Origin: Floccularia luteovirens
Lineage: Eukaryota > Basidiomycota > Agaricomycetes > Agaricales > Squamanitaceae
Direction: 5' to 3'
Length of the DNA stretch: 64,000 nucleotides
Assembly (NCBI GenBank): GCA_009739215.1
Contig: VSJF01000009.1
Coordinates: forward strand, 1,116,001-1,180,000
The translations under genes were made by a program, and so were the position numbers. Shown here in pieces: positions 11,206-23,712 of this stretch. The notes under the pieces were generated by a model that worked only from the letters and a program-made list of their open reading frames with translations, made no database searches and was not told the origin of the DNA. The first letter of the stretch is position 1. Each line of letters begins with the position of its first letter.

Positions 11206-13357
11206 ATGTCGACCCTTAAGCCTTATGTTGACAACACCTCTGACGCTTTGGGTGGCTCTTATGTGACACCAACAATAGATGCTGAAATCCTCGTTTATCA
11301 TTTGGATCTCCTCATTGCAGCCATGATCGCTTTCTTGATTGTCATCAACATTCCAAGAGGAATTGCACTTTTCGGGACATCGACTGAATGGTGTAATGGC
11401 TGGGTTTTCCGTTATTCTGAGTACCGCCGCTCCCACCCAATCGTGCAAGCGTTGCATGAACCATACCCTCCACCGCCCAAAGATGGTAGCACGGACGACT
11501 CGCACACTCTTTATTCTCATTCTCCTAAGGCTAGACGGGTTAATGAAAAGGGAGCACCTATCGAAATTGTATACCCGCCCCATATTGCTGCATGTCCTCG
11601 GTTACTGCGTCGCGTTCTTGGACCGCTCCGAAGTAGGATAACACCTACATTGTCGATGGGCCAGGCTATCATCCTTGCCATCTATTTCTACATTCTTGTT
11701 TATGGTGCATTTTATAAGTCAAGCCCGTTTACGGATCCCACCAGAACCGGTTGGTTAGCGGTGTCACAGCTCCCTGTGATCTATGTCTTCGCGTCCAAGA
11801 ATAATGCACTGGGTGCCCTAATTGGCATCGGCTACGAAAGAGTGAAGTGAATTGTATCCTTACGCGAATGTATCATCTGACATTTATTGTTCAGCTCAAT
11901 TTTCTCCATCGATTTGGAGCAAGGTTGATTGTTCTTTCAGCAAACCTTCACAGTATTTTCTATTGTAAGCAACATCAGCATTATTATAGTCTCACTCTTC
12001 TAAATTCACCATATAGTCTATAAATGGTCTATCGAAGGAAATTTCATGTTTTATATCAAGATGCCCGCAAACTTGTGGGGTCTTGTAGCCCTCATTTGCT
12101 TTGATGTTCTTTTCTTCTTCTCACTAGCTTTCTGGCGGCAGAGAGCATACAATTTGTTTTTGTCCTCACATATCATTTGCCTTACTCTTGTTCTTCCAGC
12201 GGTAAGTTCAAATACTACTCATACGAAATCAGCTAAGATTTCCTAGACTTATCTTCACCGACCCGACACACTCCTCTACATTCTCACTGCCGTTGGCTTT
12301 CTTGGCCTCGATTATCTTCTACGCCTTTTGAAAACGCGCATTACCACAGCCATTGTTCTAGCAGTACCTGAGCTTGACGCGACACGGGTCGAAGTGCCTA
12401 ATATAAACGCAGGATGGCGTGCCGGCCAACACGTTCGTTTACGAATTCTTTCTTCTGGGATGGGCTGGTGGGGATGGTCGGAGATACACCCTTTTACTAT
12501 CGCGAGTCTTAGCAGAGGTCCGGAGGGCTTGGTGCTGATTTGTAAAAAGGCTGGTGGGTGGACGCAGAAGTTGTATGAGATTGCGAAAACTAGTGGATAC
12601 ACCGGAGAGCAGAGAGGAAGAGAGATCAAAGTTATGATCGAAGGTCCTTATGGTCAGCCTTGTGGTTGTGATAAATAGTGGTGCTACTTTTGCTGACTTT
12701 GCCTACAGGTGGACCCGGACATACTGTGTTTGCCAGCTTCTCCGCTGCAGTGTTTGTTGTTGGAGGAAGTGGCATAACTTTTGCTCTTTCTGCTATTCAA
12801 GATCTGATCCACAAAGATATCAAAGGTCAGAGTCGAGTTAAAGTCATCGAATTAGTGTGGATGGTTCAAGACCCAGGTTTGTGTTTGCCTCTATACATCA
12901 ATTTGGGAGAGCCTTATAACTCTTATATAGCTGCCCTCGTTCCCCTCGTTCCCTTGTTCAACTCTTTCATTCAAAAATCTGTCTTTACACCTGTCCGCAT
13001 TTCGGTTTTCTACACGCGGGCGCCAATCGGGAAGTTCCCCTTCCCCGATGACTTTTATCATCCTGGCCTTTCACTTGCTCCAGGACGACCACGCATTGGA
13101 AAAATCCTGGATTCCGCTATTTGCCGTGCAGTGAGCTTGGGTTCAGGAGTGAAAGATTCTGTGGGGATCACTGGTTTGATCATAGGGGTCTGTGGCCCTG
13201 TGGGCATTGGTGAAGACGTGGTGAAAGCCGTAGGGGCTGTTGAGTCCCTCAGGAGGGATCAAGTCGGTGGAATTGAGATTCACGAAGAGTAGGTGTATTT
13301 GTTTGTACATTTCGTTGTGGAACTAACTTTTTTATTTACAGGGTTTTCGGCTGGTAG
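11206..13357 (+). CDS. Ferric reductase (FRE/NOX superfamily, transmembrane component)
   Basis: Plasma-membrane flavocytochrome that passes electrons from NADPH through FAD and two hemes to extracellular ferric iron. The ATG at 11206 begins a non-cytochrome N-terminal part with a membrane segment near residues 30-45. The heme domain shows two histidine pairs with identical spacing: H-13 residues-H in LHRFGARLIVLSANLHSI, and H-13 residues-H from SSHIICLTL across the splice to TYLHRP. FAD binding is shown by AGQHVRLRI and HPFTIAS; NADPH binding by EGPYG, VVGGSGITFALS and VCGPVGIGEDV. The last intron (13289-13341) joins IEIHEE to VFGW-stop, the family's usual ending. Five or more introns are present and no break was found. 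No multicopper oxidase or iron permease partner lies beside it. Confidence 0.93.
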
Positions 13358-14250
13358 CAGGCCTGCCGGCTGATGTATGACTTATAGATATTTTGTTATG
13401 ATCACCCATGGGGAATACTTCTTTTTCTGTTCTTGGTACTGTATAATATGTATTCCTCTTATGTATTTGCCTTAACAAGGCAGCATAGATCTTTTTCCAA
13501 TTTTTTTTTGCCATATTGTGGGTTGTCTAATCAGACATACCTTTTTATATCAAATAGGATGCAGTCATCCAGAATCCACGAGTTATGTTCATGAAGGATA
13601 CTAAGTATCTCGAATCTGGTGTTGATGCATTGATGTATCAAAAGGCTGTGCAACACTTTCTGTCAATGCTCTGCATAAACAACCTGGGAATATCTTACCA
13701 CATAATGACAATAGCTGAGCGCTGTCATTTCGCGCTTGTCTCTCTTATCTAGCCAACAACAGTAGTTCGTGCATAACTAAGGTTGATTCTGGCTTCATTT
13801 GGCAAGAGACAAGTTAACGTTAACCCCACACTGGTCGACAATTCTTCACACGATATTTCCCCATATGCATATCAACTGCTCAACACCGCCCATGCATAAA
13901 CCAATCTTTTCACGCCAAAAAAAAGTCAAGGCACTCACAAATCGATGTAAGTATTGCGTGGATCAAGCCCAAGGTCTGAATACCTCAAGGCTTGAACCGG
14001 GTTAGACTGCCAATGAAAATTGAAACCACACACAAGTCCTGTATAAAATAATCCATTTTTAGTGCATCATAACGTTGGTCCTGGGGTGGACCATGTGCAT
14101 ACACCCAGTATCCCCGGCTACAATGGCATCCATTGCATCACATTGAGAACACGCACATGAAATGTCAGATCTCTTATCAAGGCTTCTTTTTTGTTCACTC
14201 CACACATAGGTTTTAACCTACTACCATCTCTCCGAGTAACTTTGTTGACC
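13358..14250. other. Intergenic region between ferric reductase and permease
   Basis: No gene recognised. A short imperfect hairpin lies at about 13963-13992 (CAAGCC pairing with GGCTTG). The region should contain the ferric reductase 3' end and the permease promoter. Confidence 0.4.
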
Positions 14251-17013
14251 ATGACCATATCAAAGACAGACACACTCTCCACTGTCACAGCGACTGATGA
14301 GGACGATAGGGAGCTCGTCGCTTTGGGCTACAAGCCTTCGTTTAAGAGGGAGTTCACGAATTTAGCTACTGTGCGTCTATGTTCTGTCTTGTGGTTTTTT
14401 TCTGTCAATTCACCCACTAATTGTCATGCTGCCTTTAGATTAGTTTTGCATTCAGTATTATGGTGACGGCTACATCAATCAAGTCAGAAGAACTATGTTG
14501 AAACTTTGTGCATACAGGGACTTTGTTCAAGTATCGCGACGACTTTCAATACACCACTACTTCTGGGAGGACCTTCAACGGTAGATGTGTCTTCATTCTG
14601 TCCCATTCTCATGTTCTTACCTACTGCAGGTCGTCTGGTGTTGGATTCTGGGTGCTACTATGTGCTTTACGCTGGGTTCTAGTATCGCTGAAATCGTTAG
14701 TGCATATCCGACTTGCGGAGGATTGTAAGTTCCATGTCACGCGATCAACTACGGAGAACTTCGATCATGAGATTCACGTCATAGATACACCGCTTCTGCT
14801 CAGTTGACGCCTAAGAAGCATCGCGCTAGGGTGCTTATTAATGACTCCAGTTCTATTCTTGTACTCAACTTATATCTTTCCTCACTTGTACAGGTTGGAT
14901 GGCTCGTTGGATGGCTTAACATTCTAGGTTGGAGGGATTTCTTGTATATCACGCAAATGCGTCACTCATTTTACGACAACAGGCCAGATTGCTGGTATTT
15001 CGTCAACGGAATTTGGACTTGCCAACATGATACTGGCTGCCGTTACTATCGGAGTGTGTGGTTTTACTGCTGTTTACATTTATCTTTACTCAATCATTCT
15101 TTAAGAAACCAGACTTTGTTATAACTCAAGTTAGTCGTGTGGAGTTCCTAATGAATTATCTTGATTTACATCATCAAAACTTCAGGGAAAAATTGTCGGA
15201 CTATTCACTGGTCTTGTGGTTTTCCACGGAATACTTGTGATTTTAATATTTTCAATCCGTTGTCCGATACTCATATTTACCCTTACTTTCAGAATTCACT
15301 AGCAACTAGGTATCTAGCAGGACTAACCAAAGCATTTGTCTTTGTCAACCTTGGAACAACAGCCCGTACGTTATATGAAAGCCTCTGGTCACAATCTCTA
15401 CATGTTGAACTTTTCTCTCTAGTTATAATCATTGTCCTTCTTGCGACTACACCGCGCTCTGAGATGCACGCTGCCCAGTATGTTTTCGGTTCCCAAGGTA
15501 TTGTCAACCAGACTGGTGGTTGGAATACTGGGATTGCTTTTCTGTTTGGTTTATTGAGTGTGCAGTGGACTGTAAGTTTTTACAATTTTATACGTAATCG
15601 ATTTTTGCTGAAGATAATTACAGATGACGGTACACATCTTTTACAATCCGTATATTAATTTCTAATGAACTGATCATTGTGATAGGATTATGATGCAACT
15701 GCGCATATATCGTGTGTTAAGAGAATTTTCAATGATATACGATTTGTGCTAACGTGTTTCAAAGTGAAGAAGTGCGACGTGCAGCTTATGCTGGTATGAT
15801 TCACTTTTGTTTCTCAAATCCCAGTTGACAAACGTTGCTTACTCCCAGCACCATCTGCTATCTTTATTGCCGGTAAGCCCAATTAAATTTCTATGGTTTA
15901 GGCGTAACCCTAATACCTTTGTCAGTCATTGGAACCGGTATTATTGGCTGGTTGTTCAACATTGTCCTCATTCTCTGTTCAGGCCCTCTGTACGTACCTG
16001 TTTCCTTTTTTGCTTGACAAGGTAATAACTACTGTATGGTAGTTCCGATCTCCCTGGTCCTTCTGGCTCAGCAGTTCTTCAGGTGCATATTTTGGCTTCC
16101 CCTATAGTCGCAAATACTGATATTTCGAAGATAATGTTCCTCCGGATGGGTAAAGCTGGGTCTCTAATCCTCTGGGTTGGTTCATTTCTCCTGCTGAAAC
16201 CGCCCAACTAATCTTCTCTCAGGTGTTCGTATGCTTTACTGCATTCTTTGTGGTGCAAACCGCTCTTCATGCAGCATCACGTACGGTCTACGCTTTCAGC
16301 CGTGATCACGGTACGACAAACTTTCTTGGATCTTCCTATTCTGCAGTCATATAAAGCTTATTTTGAGGTTTACCTGACCGAGGATACTTTGGAAAGAACT
16401 CATCAATAACTCTAACACCCCTGCGAGCAATCTGGTTTACGACCATTATTAGCATTCTTCCTGGCTTACTGGACCTTGCTAGCCCGGTTGCTGCTAACGC
16501 TATCTTCTCTTTGACTGCAATGGCTCTGGATCTGAGTTATATTATCCCAATCTTCTGTCGACGCGTTTTCCATAATCACCCAGAAGTTATGTTCAAACCA
16601 GGACCATTTTACTTAGGAAATGGATGGAAAGGATGGCTTTGCAACGTTGTGTGTATCTCCTGGACTCTTTTCATTTGTGTCATCTTCTCTTTACCAACCA
16701 TTCGGCCTGTGACTTCCCTCAATATGAACTATGCATCGGTAAGTAGTGTGCCCATCCCGAATTTTTTTTCCTTATTAGCACCACTCACCGGGTCCTATGA
16801 CAGGTGATTACGGTTGGCGTCATGGTGCTTGCATTGTACGTTTTAGTTTGTTTCCACATCGGTGTTACTAAATGAGGACACCTTAGCGCCTGGTACATCC
16901 TTGGAGCACATCGGCATTACGTCGGCCCTCAATCCAATCTTGAAGATTCCTCCGTAGAGCAAGTTTATCAAGATGATGATGTCAATCATAGCGGGAGCCT
17001 TGAAAAGGCTTGA
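14251..17013 (+). CDS. Amino-acid permease of the APC superfamily (GABA/choline permease-like)
   Basis: Twelve-segment amino-acid or amine transporter. The gene is cut into about 18 small exons, which hides it from simple frame searches; joined exons read through without a stop. Recognisable segments in order: DDRELVALGYKPSFKREFTN, ISFAFSIM-GLCSSIATTF, VVWCWILGATMCFTLGSSIAE, the YPTCGGLY-TASAQL junction, ARWLNILG, QIAGISSTEFGLANMI, SQGIVNQTGGWNTGIAFLFG, QWT-MT-DYDATAHIS-EEVRRAAYAAP, VVQTALHAASRTVYAFSRDHG-LPDRGYFG and FKPGPFYLG. The C-terminal tail is hydrophilic and ends at TGA 17011-17013. DYDATAHISEE is the family signature between segments 6 and 8. The exact substrate is unknown; the pattern is closest to fungal GABA/polyamine/choline permeases. 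Confidence 0.9.
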
Positions 17014-20000
17014 TGGGAATATTGCAATTCGGGACGTAGAAAAGTATAACGATTGTATATCTTCAAGTATTGACGTCATTTGAGGAATTAATTTTCTATC
17101 CATCCTGATTCTGTTTGGGGGTACTGTAGGTAACCGAGGGTAAATAACAAAAGCTCCTGTATTCAAGGATCCTATTGCATTATTCACCTTTTTCCCTGTC
17201 CAAACCTGTGCATGACAGAATTAAATTTCAATGCATCTAGAAACAGATCAGTGGTAGAGGAGAACGGATCATCATCGCAACCATATAACAAAAACAAGCA
17301 TGTTATCACTTCCCCGTTCTTGTTATTGTCAACCCGAGGTAAAACGGGCTTTATCAGGTAACTTGAATGCGATGAGAGCGGGATATGGTGGGAGGCTAAC
17401 CTTTTTGTACTCGTTGGAATGACCACAGGTTATGCTAATAGTAACTGGTGATTTCGCACAAATCACCGAAGCACTCCAAACGATCGAAAACGCCACCATG
17501 GGATGCATATGATATTCGGCTATCGATGGGTGGTATCTTTATCTTCTACATCAATCGAACACGAAATTCAACAAACCCTGGTTATGTTCCCCTTCCCCAA
17601 TCATGATCCGACGAGGGGGGCCCTACATATATCACTTCTGTTTCTTTCCAAGAGAAGATGATTGTTCAGGATAATTGCATCCATAACTTGACAAGGTGGA
17701 AAAGAACCATCGGGGAGAAGGATAACCTATTAAACTCGGATGATAAGCGATGATCACAAACTTGATCAATAGGTACCCATAGACTGGTAATAAGAAGCAG
17801 AAACAAAGTTTTGCTTGATTCGAATTTCCAAGTTGCACATGCAATCGATACCGAAAGGGAAGAGCCTCATCCACACGACTTTTACCACTGAAGCCTAGAC
17901 AGAATCTATGATGTCATTATACAATACCCGGCTAGTAACAACCCCGGGGGCCAGGAGCCCAACATGTTCCTGGTGTACTGGCGCCGTGATCGGAAGGTGC
18001 GCATATACATGAATATATATTGGTTTTCTAAAGTACCGTTTGACATTTTACATGTACAAGCAAGCAACGCAAGGTTCCCCTTTACCCTCCTCCCCCTTAT
18101 TCACCGGTACCTTTCCCCTTCATTTCCCAGAAAAACCGGATCATAACGTACGCGAATGTCCAAAGTGCCTTTTTTTATTGATTGACGTCTTAAGCGGAAG
18201 TGGAAGTTTATGAGAGTTGTATATGATAACAAAGGAATTCTGCTTTCTACGATCCTGATTCGGAAGCATTTGTTGTTTGGAGGACTTTTTACCGGAACTA
18301 TTTGTGCTTTTTTTGTTCTTTTGATAGTCTATTTCACCCGTTTCTTATTGTATACCATTATCTATTAAGTAATAATAACGATAATAGATAGTGTGACGGA
18401 CATGTTTGCGTAAACTTGGCGTTCGAAGGCAATGCTAGGCGCGTTTCTCCATCTGTCGATTCTCAGGCAAAGTAGCTGGTGAGGGTTGTGTGTTATGTTA
18501 CTGATGGGTTTAAAGAAAAAGTTGTTTTCCTATTGGATGGATCAAGGGATAAACGAATCCTCTTCTCACAATTCGGCTTTTGGAAGGGCCACCTACTAAA
18601 TGATGAAGCATGTTTCATCTCTTTGTATTGAGTTCAATTCAATAGCCCAACAAAGGTGGGGGAGACAGTGCTTCAACTTCAGCCACGATCGCCCCGTCAT
18701 CATACCTTGGATACAAGTAGTTATAGCCCGTGAGCTATGGATCATTGTGAATGGGCATAAGTTAGGACATTCCGTCAAACGCGAGGCGCTGGCGTGGGAT
18801 TTTTCGAGGCTACCGCCGCAACGTTACCGAAACTATCCCGCAAGATTTACAACTCGCGCATGCTTTCCGCATGTCCGGGCTATTACACCGCCATTTGCAC
18901 TTTTGTGGTCTTGTTTCTTGTTTCTTTTTTGTGCTGTGTGGAATGTTGATGGCCAGTGCTGGCCGGGGACTAACTTGCAGTGAATTGGTCGGACCAATGC
19001 CATCAGAATCAAAATTTGTGGAACACCATGTAGGTCACATCAATGAAATGGAAATTGAAATGAAGATAATGCGATGACGTCCTCCCATGTGTACTCAAGC
19101 AGTAACAATGATAAATAGTAATGAGAATAATAGTACATAAAACTTTTCTGGGGCACCGGTGTCGTGAAGTGGGTGTGTGTCAATATCAACCACGTTTTTT
19201 GATATTATTGCGCAGGCATATACGCCACGAGGCGTCCAATCCAACTTGACCACATGCCCCCCCTAATTCGTGAGCCGTGCGCGTGGGGGACGAATCATTG
19301 TCGGGCCACAAATTGTCCCGGGTCCAGGTATGTCCCTATACTTCAATAATGATTTCGGCACACAAAGGAAAGGAGCGGTTGATGGCTCTCCATACCTACT
19401 TGAAACGACCTGAACAATACAATAATGCAATGGACAACAATTGTAAAATAATAGCCATTGCAATGACAAAAAGCAAAACAAAACGAAAGAAAAAGCACAG
19501 TTAAAATTAAAAGGACAGAGATCCACAAAATGACAGGTACGTTGATCAATTGCCAGACGCACCTATAATCTCTCAGCGCATTGGTGGCCCTTTCAGTCTA
19601 GAAAAAAAAGCTCCGGTTCATTCATATACATACAGTACGTACACCACCAGTACAGCGCGAGAATATGGGATTATGGAAGTTGTTTTTAACCGAAAAGAAA
19701 CTCGCAAGTGGAGATTTGCAACTGCGGGCCGTGAGAGGAGAAAGGGAGGAACAGATAACCAAAATAAGCTCAACGTCAAATCAAACACTAAAGGCGTTCC
19801 TGATCCTTAGTCCTTTTCTCACTACGTATTGGTACATACACCATGTTACGCTCCTTCCAAACTGCAATCTCGGACCGTTTGGGAATGTCGGAAAGGTTGG
19901 TCAGGTATCGTTGTCTTTGCCTTCTTTCTTTCTTTGCTTTACAAGCTTCTTCACTCATGACAACAAACAGCTTCCAAGTTGAATGGATGAATGCACAGGA

Positions 20001-22956
20001 GAACCAAATCGCCGGAAGAAGCACGATGATGCTCATGGAAGATATAAAATCCCCACGATGACCTCGCTTGTTTTGTGATGGTAGTTCGTAGCAGACGCCC
20101 ATACTTTTATCCCTTTGTATTCTTGTGTTCTCGTTAGTTCACAGCTACTACCCAGCGCCAACGGATGATCGGATGACCTATTTATTTTTAGATACGTATC
20201 AATTTCAAATTAGTTGGCAAGTGCTGTTCACTCCAGACCACACAGGCTTGTCAAAGTGTGAATACTCGTGGTAATCTGTTCAATTCATTCTTGTATCGCA
20301 CTGGTAAATTTATGGTATGTCTAATTCAGAAAATAGATTTACTTAGTTATCAAATTTGGTCGTTGATTCATACCATGGAGTAAGCGCAGCAATTGATACA
20401 CAGTGGAAACCAAAGTAATGAAATGAATAGAAATTTAATGAGCATAGCCAATCAATCGATGGTAATTAAAGGGTACACGCGCATTTAGTGGAAGCGAAGC
20501 TGAGAAAGCAGATAATGTTTGGGGGTGGATAATGGAGAAAACAGGAAAGAAACCATTGACAAGCCCGTTCATCTCATTTTTCTGCTGTGTATATGAACAG
20601 GATGCTTGGCTTGGCCGGAAATAATGAGTGCCATCTTTTTATCGGCCTATCCTATCCTAAACTATACCCAGCAAATAACAATGGATATTGGAGAAGCGAA
20701 GAAGCCCTCGGCACAGGAAACGACGAGGAGGAGGATGAGAGGGCTAGACTACCCCCCGGGACCGATCGATGAATATCGTCTCATTGCTTCTAGCATTTGC
20801 TTGAGGGGAAAGGTGCAAAGGGAAATCTAATTAGTCTTTTCAAAAAAAAAGAATTTTCAACTCTTTGCACTATGGGACTTGGCATACACTTGGCAAAGGG
20901 CGGGTTCTTATTGATGAAGTTAGAGGATCTATTCGTCGTTTGCTATACCACTTCGGGTCGAGATACCGGGAGGTTCAAGGAGTCTGTTGGATGGAGCAAA
21001 TTCGAGTGCGCGCCGGGTGAAGATGCTAAAGCTATCCGGATTCCGGGAGGCCCCCAACGTTCTATCACTGCCAAGCCAACTCTGTAATAGTATCTTTATT
21101 AACTTATACTCAAGAAGAGATATTAATAACCCCACCGATAACCCATTCATTGTAATGAACCGTTATCACGCCAACCACTTCCGAGTATTTTTTCGAATTC
21201 TCACAAAATGTAAAGTAACCCCTAGAATATGGTTTTTGGATCAAACGGAGCAGAATAAGAAGAAATTATCTTGAGTTTACCGCGGGTGCGGTAGTGTTAG
21301 GACCCCTGATATCCCCCATATGGTCGTGTCAAAGGAAAGGTTTTGGAGATAGTCTAATGTATCTCATCCACCCTCCGGCTTTCTTGACTTGCTATTCTAC
21401 AAGCCAGAATAGGTAAACGAAATAGGAATAGAGCTTGAGTCAATGAATCTTGAACTTTTTGCTTTTGGGCAAGGAATAAAATGCATTGAAAGAAAAGAAC
21501 TAGTAGTAAGGTTTGGTATTATATTTTTATCGCTCTCTCTCTTCCTGCGTTTCAAAGCCTTGTGGTAGAAGAAGCGGTGTTCTAGCGACTGGATCCCTTC
21601 ATATGGGTAAAATTCCTGAAAATCGATGATGTCGGGTACACGTTTTGAAGAGCGGTTTTTCGGTATGAACAACAAACCCGGAACTGACAATTTTGGGACC
21701 CGACCATTTTGGGGGATTATCCAGGGGTCCTGGTAGTGTGCGTGCTGCGTGTTTCTATTTCTGTAACATGCAGTATGTAACAGAAATTTCTCTCCTACCA
21801 ATGATTGGTGCGTGTCAAAAGAAGAGGATGTCGCATGTCACTTTGAATGGAATGGATATCCAGGCATATCCTCGGGTTTGAGGTGATTGTTTTTAGAGAG
21901 GGATGGAATGGGACTAATGTGTACATGACGTGGGTTGTACGGATTTTATGGATGCATGCAATCAAAAATCACGAAACAAAGTCGTTTTATTCGCCAACAA
22001 TGTGGGGCAGATGTCTCCTCTCCTCCCCTACCTCCCTTCTTGCTGTGTCCCCTCCACCCCCAGAAGTGAAATGAGGGGGGGGGGGGGTTTAGATAACATC
22101 AACGTCAATGATGCCCAGCAAAAATAAGAATAAGAAGATGATGACTGGCTAGAGTGAGGAGGAAGATTAGCTTCGTTCGAATCCCTTGGCATGATATCAC
22201 GTGTAGAAAGAGGGGATTGTACACAACGATCCTATAGCTCGTTCCAACATTTGCCAAGGATGACAAGGGATTATTTAATTAAAAAATAAAGATAGGTTTT
22301 AAATAACCTCCACTGATATTACCGACTCCGAATAGCACTATTTCGTTGTGTTTCGAGGCGACTAAGACTTTCCGCTGCTGCTGGTGAGAACAGGACAAAG
22401 TTGGAGATAAGATCAGGCTTAATGGGTTTGACTTCACCCACCCACGGTGTACACACAAGCTAAGAGATCTTCCTCCCCCGAGGTGAGATGATCAGAGGAA
22501 CGAACGCTGGGTATGTTTGGATGAGGACCAAAAGCAAAAATACCTCATAGTTCCAATCAGCCAATGTGATATTATTGATTAAATAAATAAAAAAGATGCA
22601 TGGTGACAAGTGTACATATCGAGCAAGCAACGGGGCCGGTGATAGATACAAGCTATTTACTTACAAGAGAGACTCGGATAAGACAGTAGATGGAAGAAGG
22701 GGAGTCACACCACCCCGGTGAACGCCACCTGTCCCTTGTTAGTGGGCGACGATGATCGATAGTAAGGGCTATACATCTTTGCACGTGACGAGAGTGGGAA
22801 TGTGGCCCAGCAGATCCTCAGTGCGGGTGATCCGACGAGAGCGAACAAATGAGTACAAACAAACAGGCAATTGGGGACAAGCTGAGCAAACCTTATAACT
22901 TGCCTTTGCTTCATCCCACAATGTTTCTCTGTTCTGTCGTCTTTCTTCTCTGACCC
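17014..22956. other. About 5.9 kb gene-poor interval
   Basis: No conserved gene was found on either strand; the longest frames (about 100-135 codons) have no recognisable motif. A poly-G run of about 16 bases sits at 22073-22088. A C/T-rich stretch lies directly before the next gene (22920-22956). The length is unusual here, where other intergenic spaces are 0.2-1.2 kb; it may hold a long promoter or leader, or noncoding transcripts. Confidence 0.5.
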
Positions 22957-23712
22957 ATGTCTCCTCGTCCCATCCTCAAGCGTTCCCCTTCAGACGCTTA
23001 TCCACACCACCCCGACAACACCCACCATCATGCCGTCCATTTCCCTCCTTCTCCTTCTCTGACCCGCATCTTCTCTGCCCACTCTCCACAAGCTTATGAC
23101 CGCTCTCCTATAGTTGTCTCTCCAAACTCTTGTGCTCTACCTGAACGTGGTTGCCCTGGTCGTACATATACTCTCGATGACCCTGCTTCCTCTTCATCTC
23201 AATTACCTCGTAGAGCCTGTGGTGGCCGCGAATATCACCCTCGCGCTATGGCCCGCACTTCCCACTCTCCAGATTCAAATCGACGTTTATACCAGAATCT
23301 TCCTCCTCTGATACCTGATCTCTCGTCAGAATCCGACGAGAGCGATAGCTCCTCTTCACATCACGAACTAGGTCTCTCAGGACCTTCATTCTTATCACCT
23401 CAGCCACCCAATTCTTCACGCCGTGATGTCACTGGCTATGTCCCTGTGGACATGTATGATAGTACTAGTGCCCAGCCACCGCTCTCATTCCTCCCGCACC
23501 CACCCTCAGCACCAATTAATCCTGCATACCCCTCATATTCCCAGTACCCTACACCGATGCATGAGGGTGACAATCTCAGTAAAAAGCCACGTCGCCGCCG
23601 TGGTGAACGGGAACGAAAGCACGAGAGCTCAGATGACCCTGGTCGGATACGAAACATCAAAGCTATTTCTAGCTTTTCGATCAGCGATGATGGCTGCCTC
23701 GGTGGCTTCTGA
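22957..23712 (+). CDS. Conserved-type Pro/Ser-rich hypothetical protein, 251 residues, single exon
   Basis: Function unknown. The uninterrupted frame starts MSPRPILKRSPS and reads VHFPPSPSLTRIFSAHSP within the first 45 residues, then a Ser/Pro-rich middle, an acidic-serine patch (SSESDESDSSSS, about residues 117-128) and a basic cluster KKPRRRRGERERK (about residues 212-224) that could be a nuclear localisation signal. There is no membrane segment or signal peptide. I recall similar PILKR...HFPPSP starts in other agaricomycete hypothetical proteins, but no named domain. The ILKR and VHF elements resemble PP1-docking motifs (SILK, RVxF); that is only an inference. Codon use and the intact frame support a real gene. 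It lies alone in a gene-poor region. Confidence 0.75.
   Translation: MSPRPILKRSPSDAYPHHPDNTHHHAVHFPPSPSLTRIFSAHSPQAYDRSPIVVSPNSCALPERGCPGRTYTLDDPASSSSQLPRRACGGREYHPRAMARTSHSPDSNRRLYQNLPPLIPDLSSESDESDSSSSHHELGLSGPSFLSPQPPNSSRRDVTGYVPVDMYDSTSAQPPLSFLPHPPSAPINPAYPSYSQYPTPMHEGDNLSKKPRRRRGERERKHESSDDPGRIRNIKAISSFSISDDGCLGGF

Noticed and set aside
18600..18983. 127-codon plus-strand frame
   Set aside because: No conserved motif, an opposing frame overlaps it, and composition is like the surrounding noncoding DNA.
22139..22200. Possible tRNA with TGGCTAGAGTGAG (A-box-like) and GTTCGAATCCC (B-box-like)
   Set aside because: The sequences around the B-box-like motif cannot form a T-stem, and no acceptor stem pairs.
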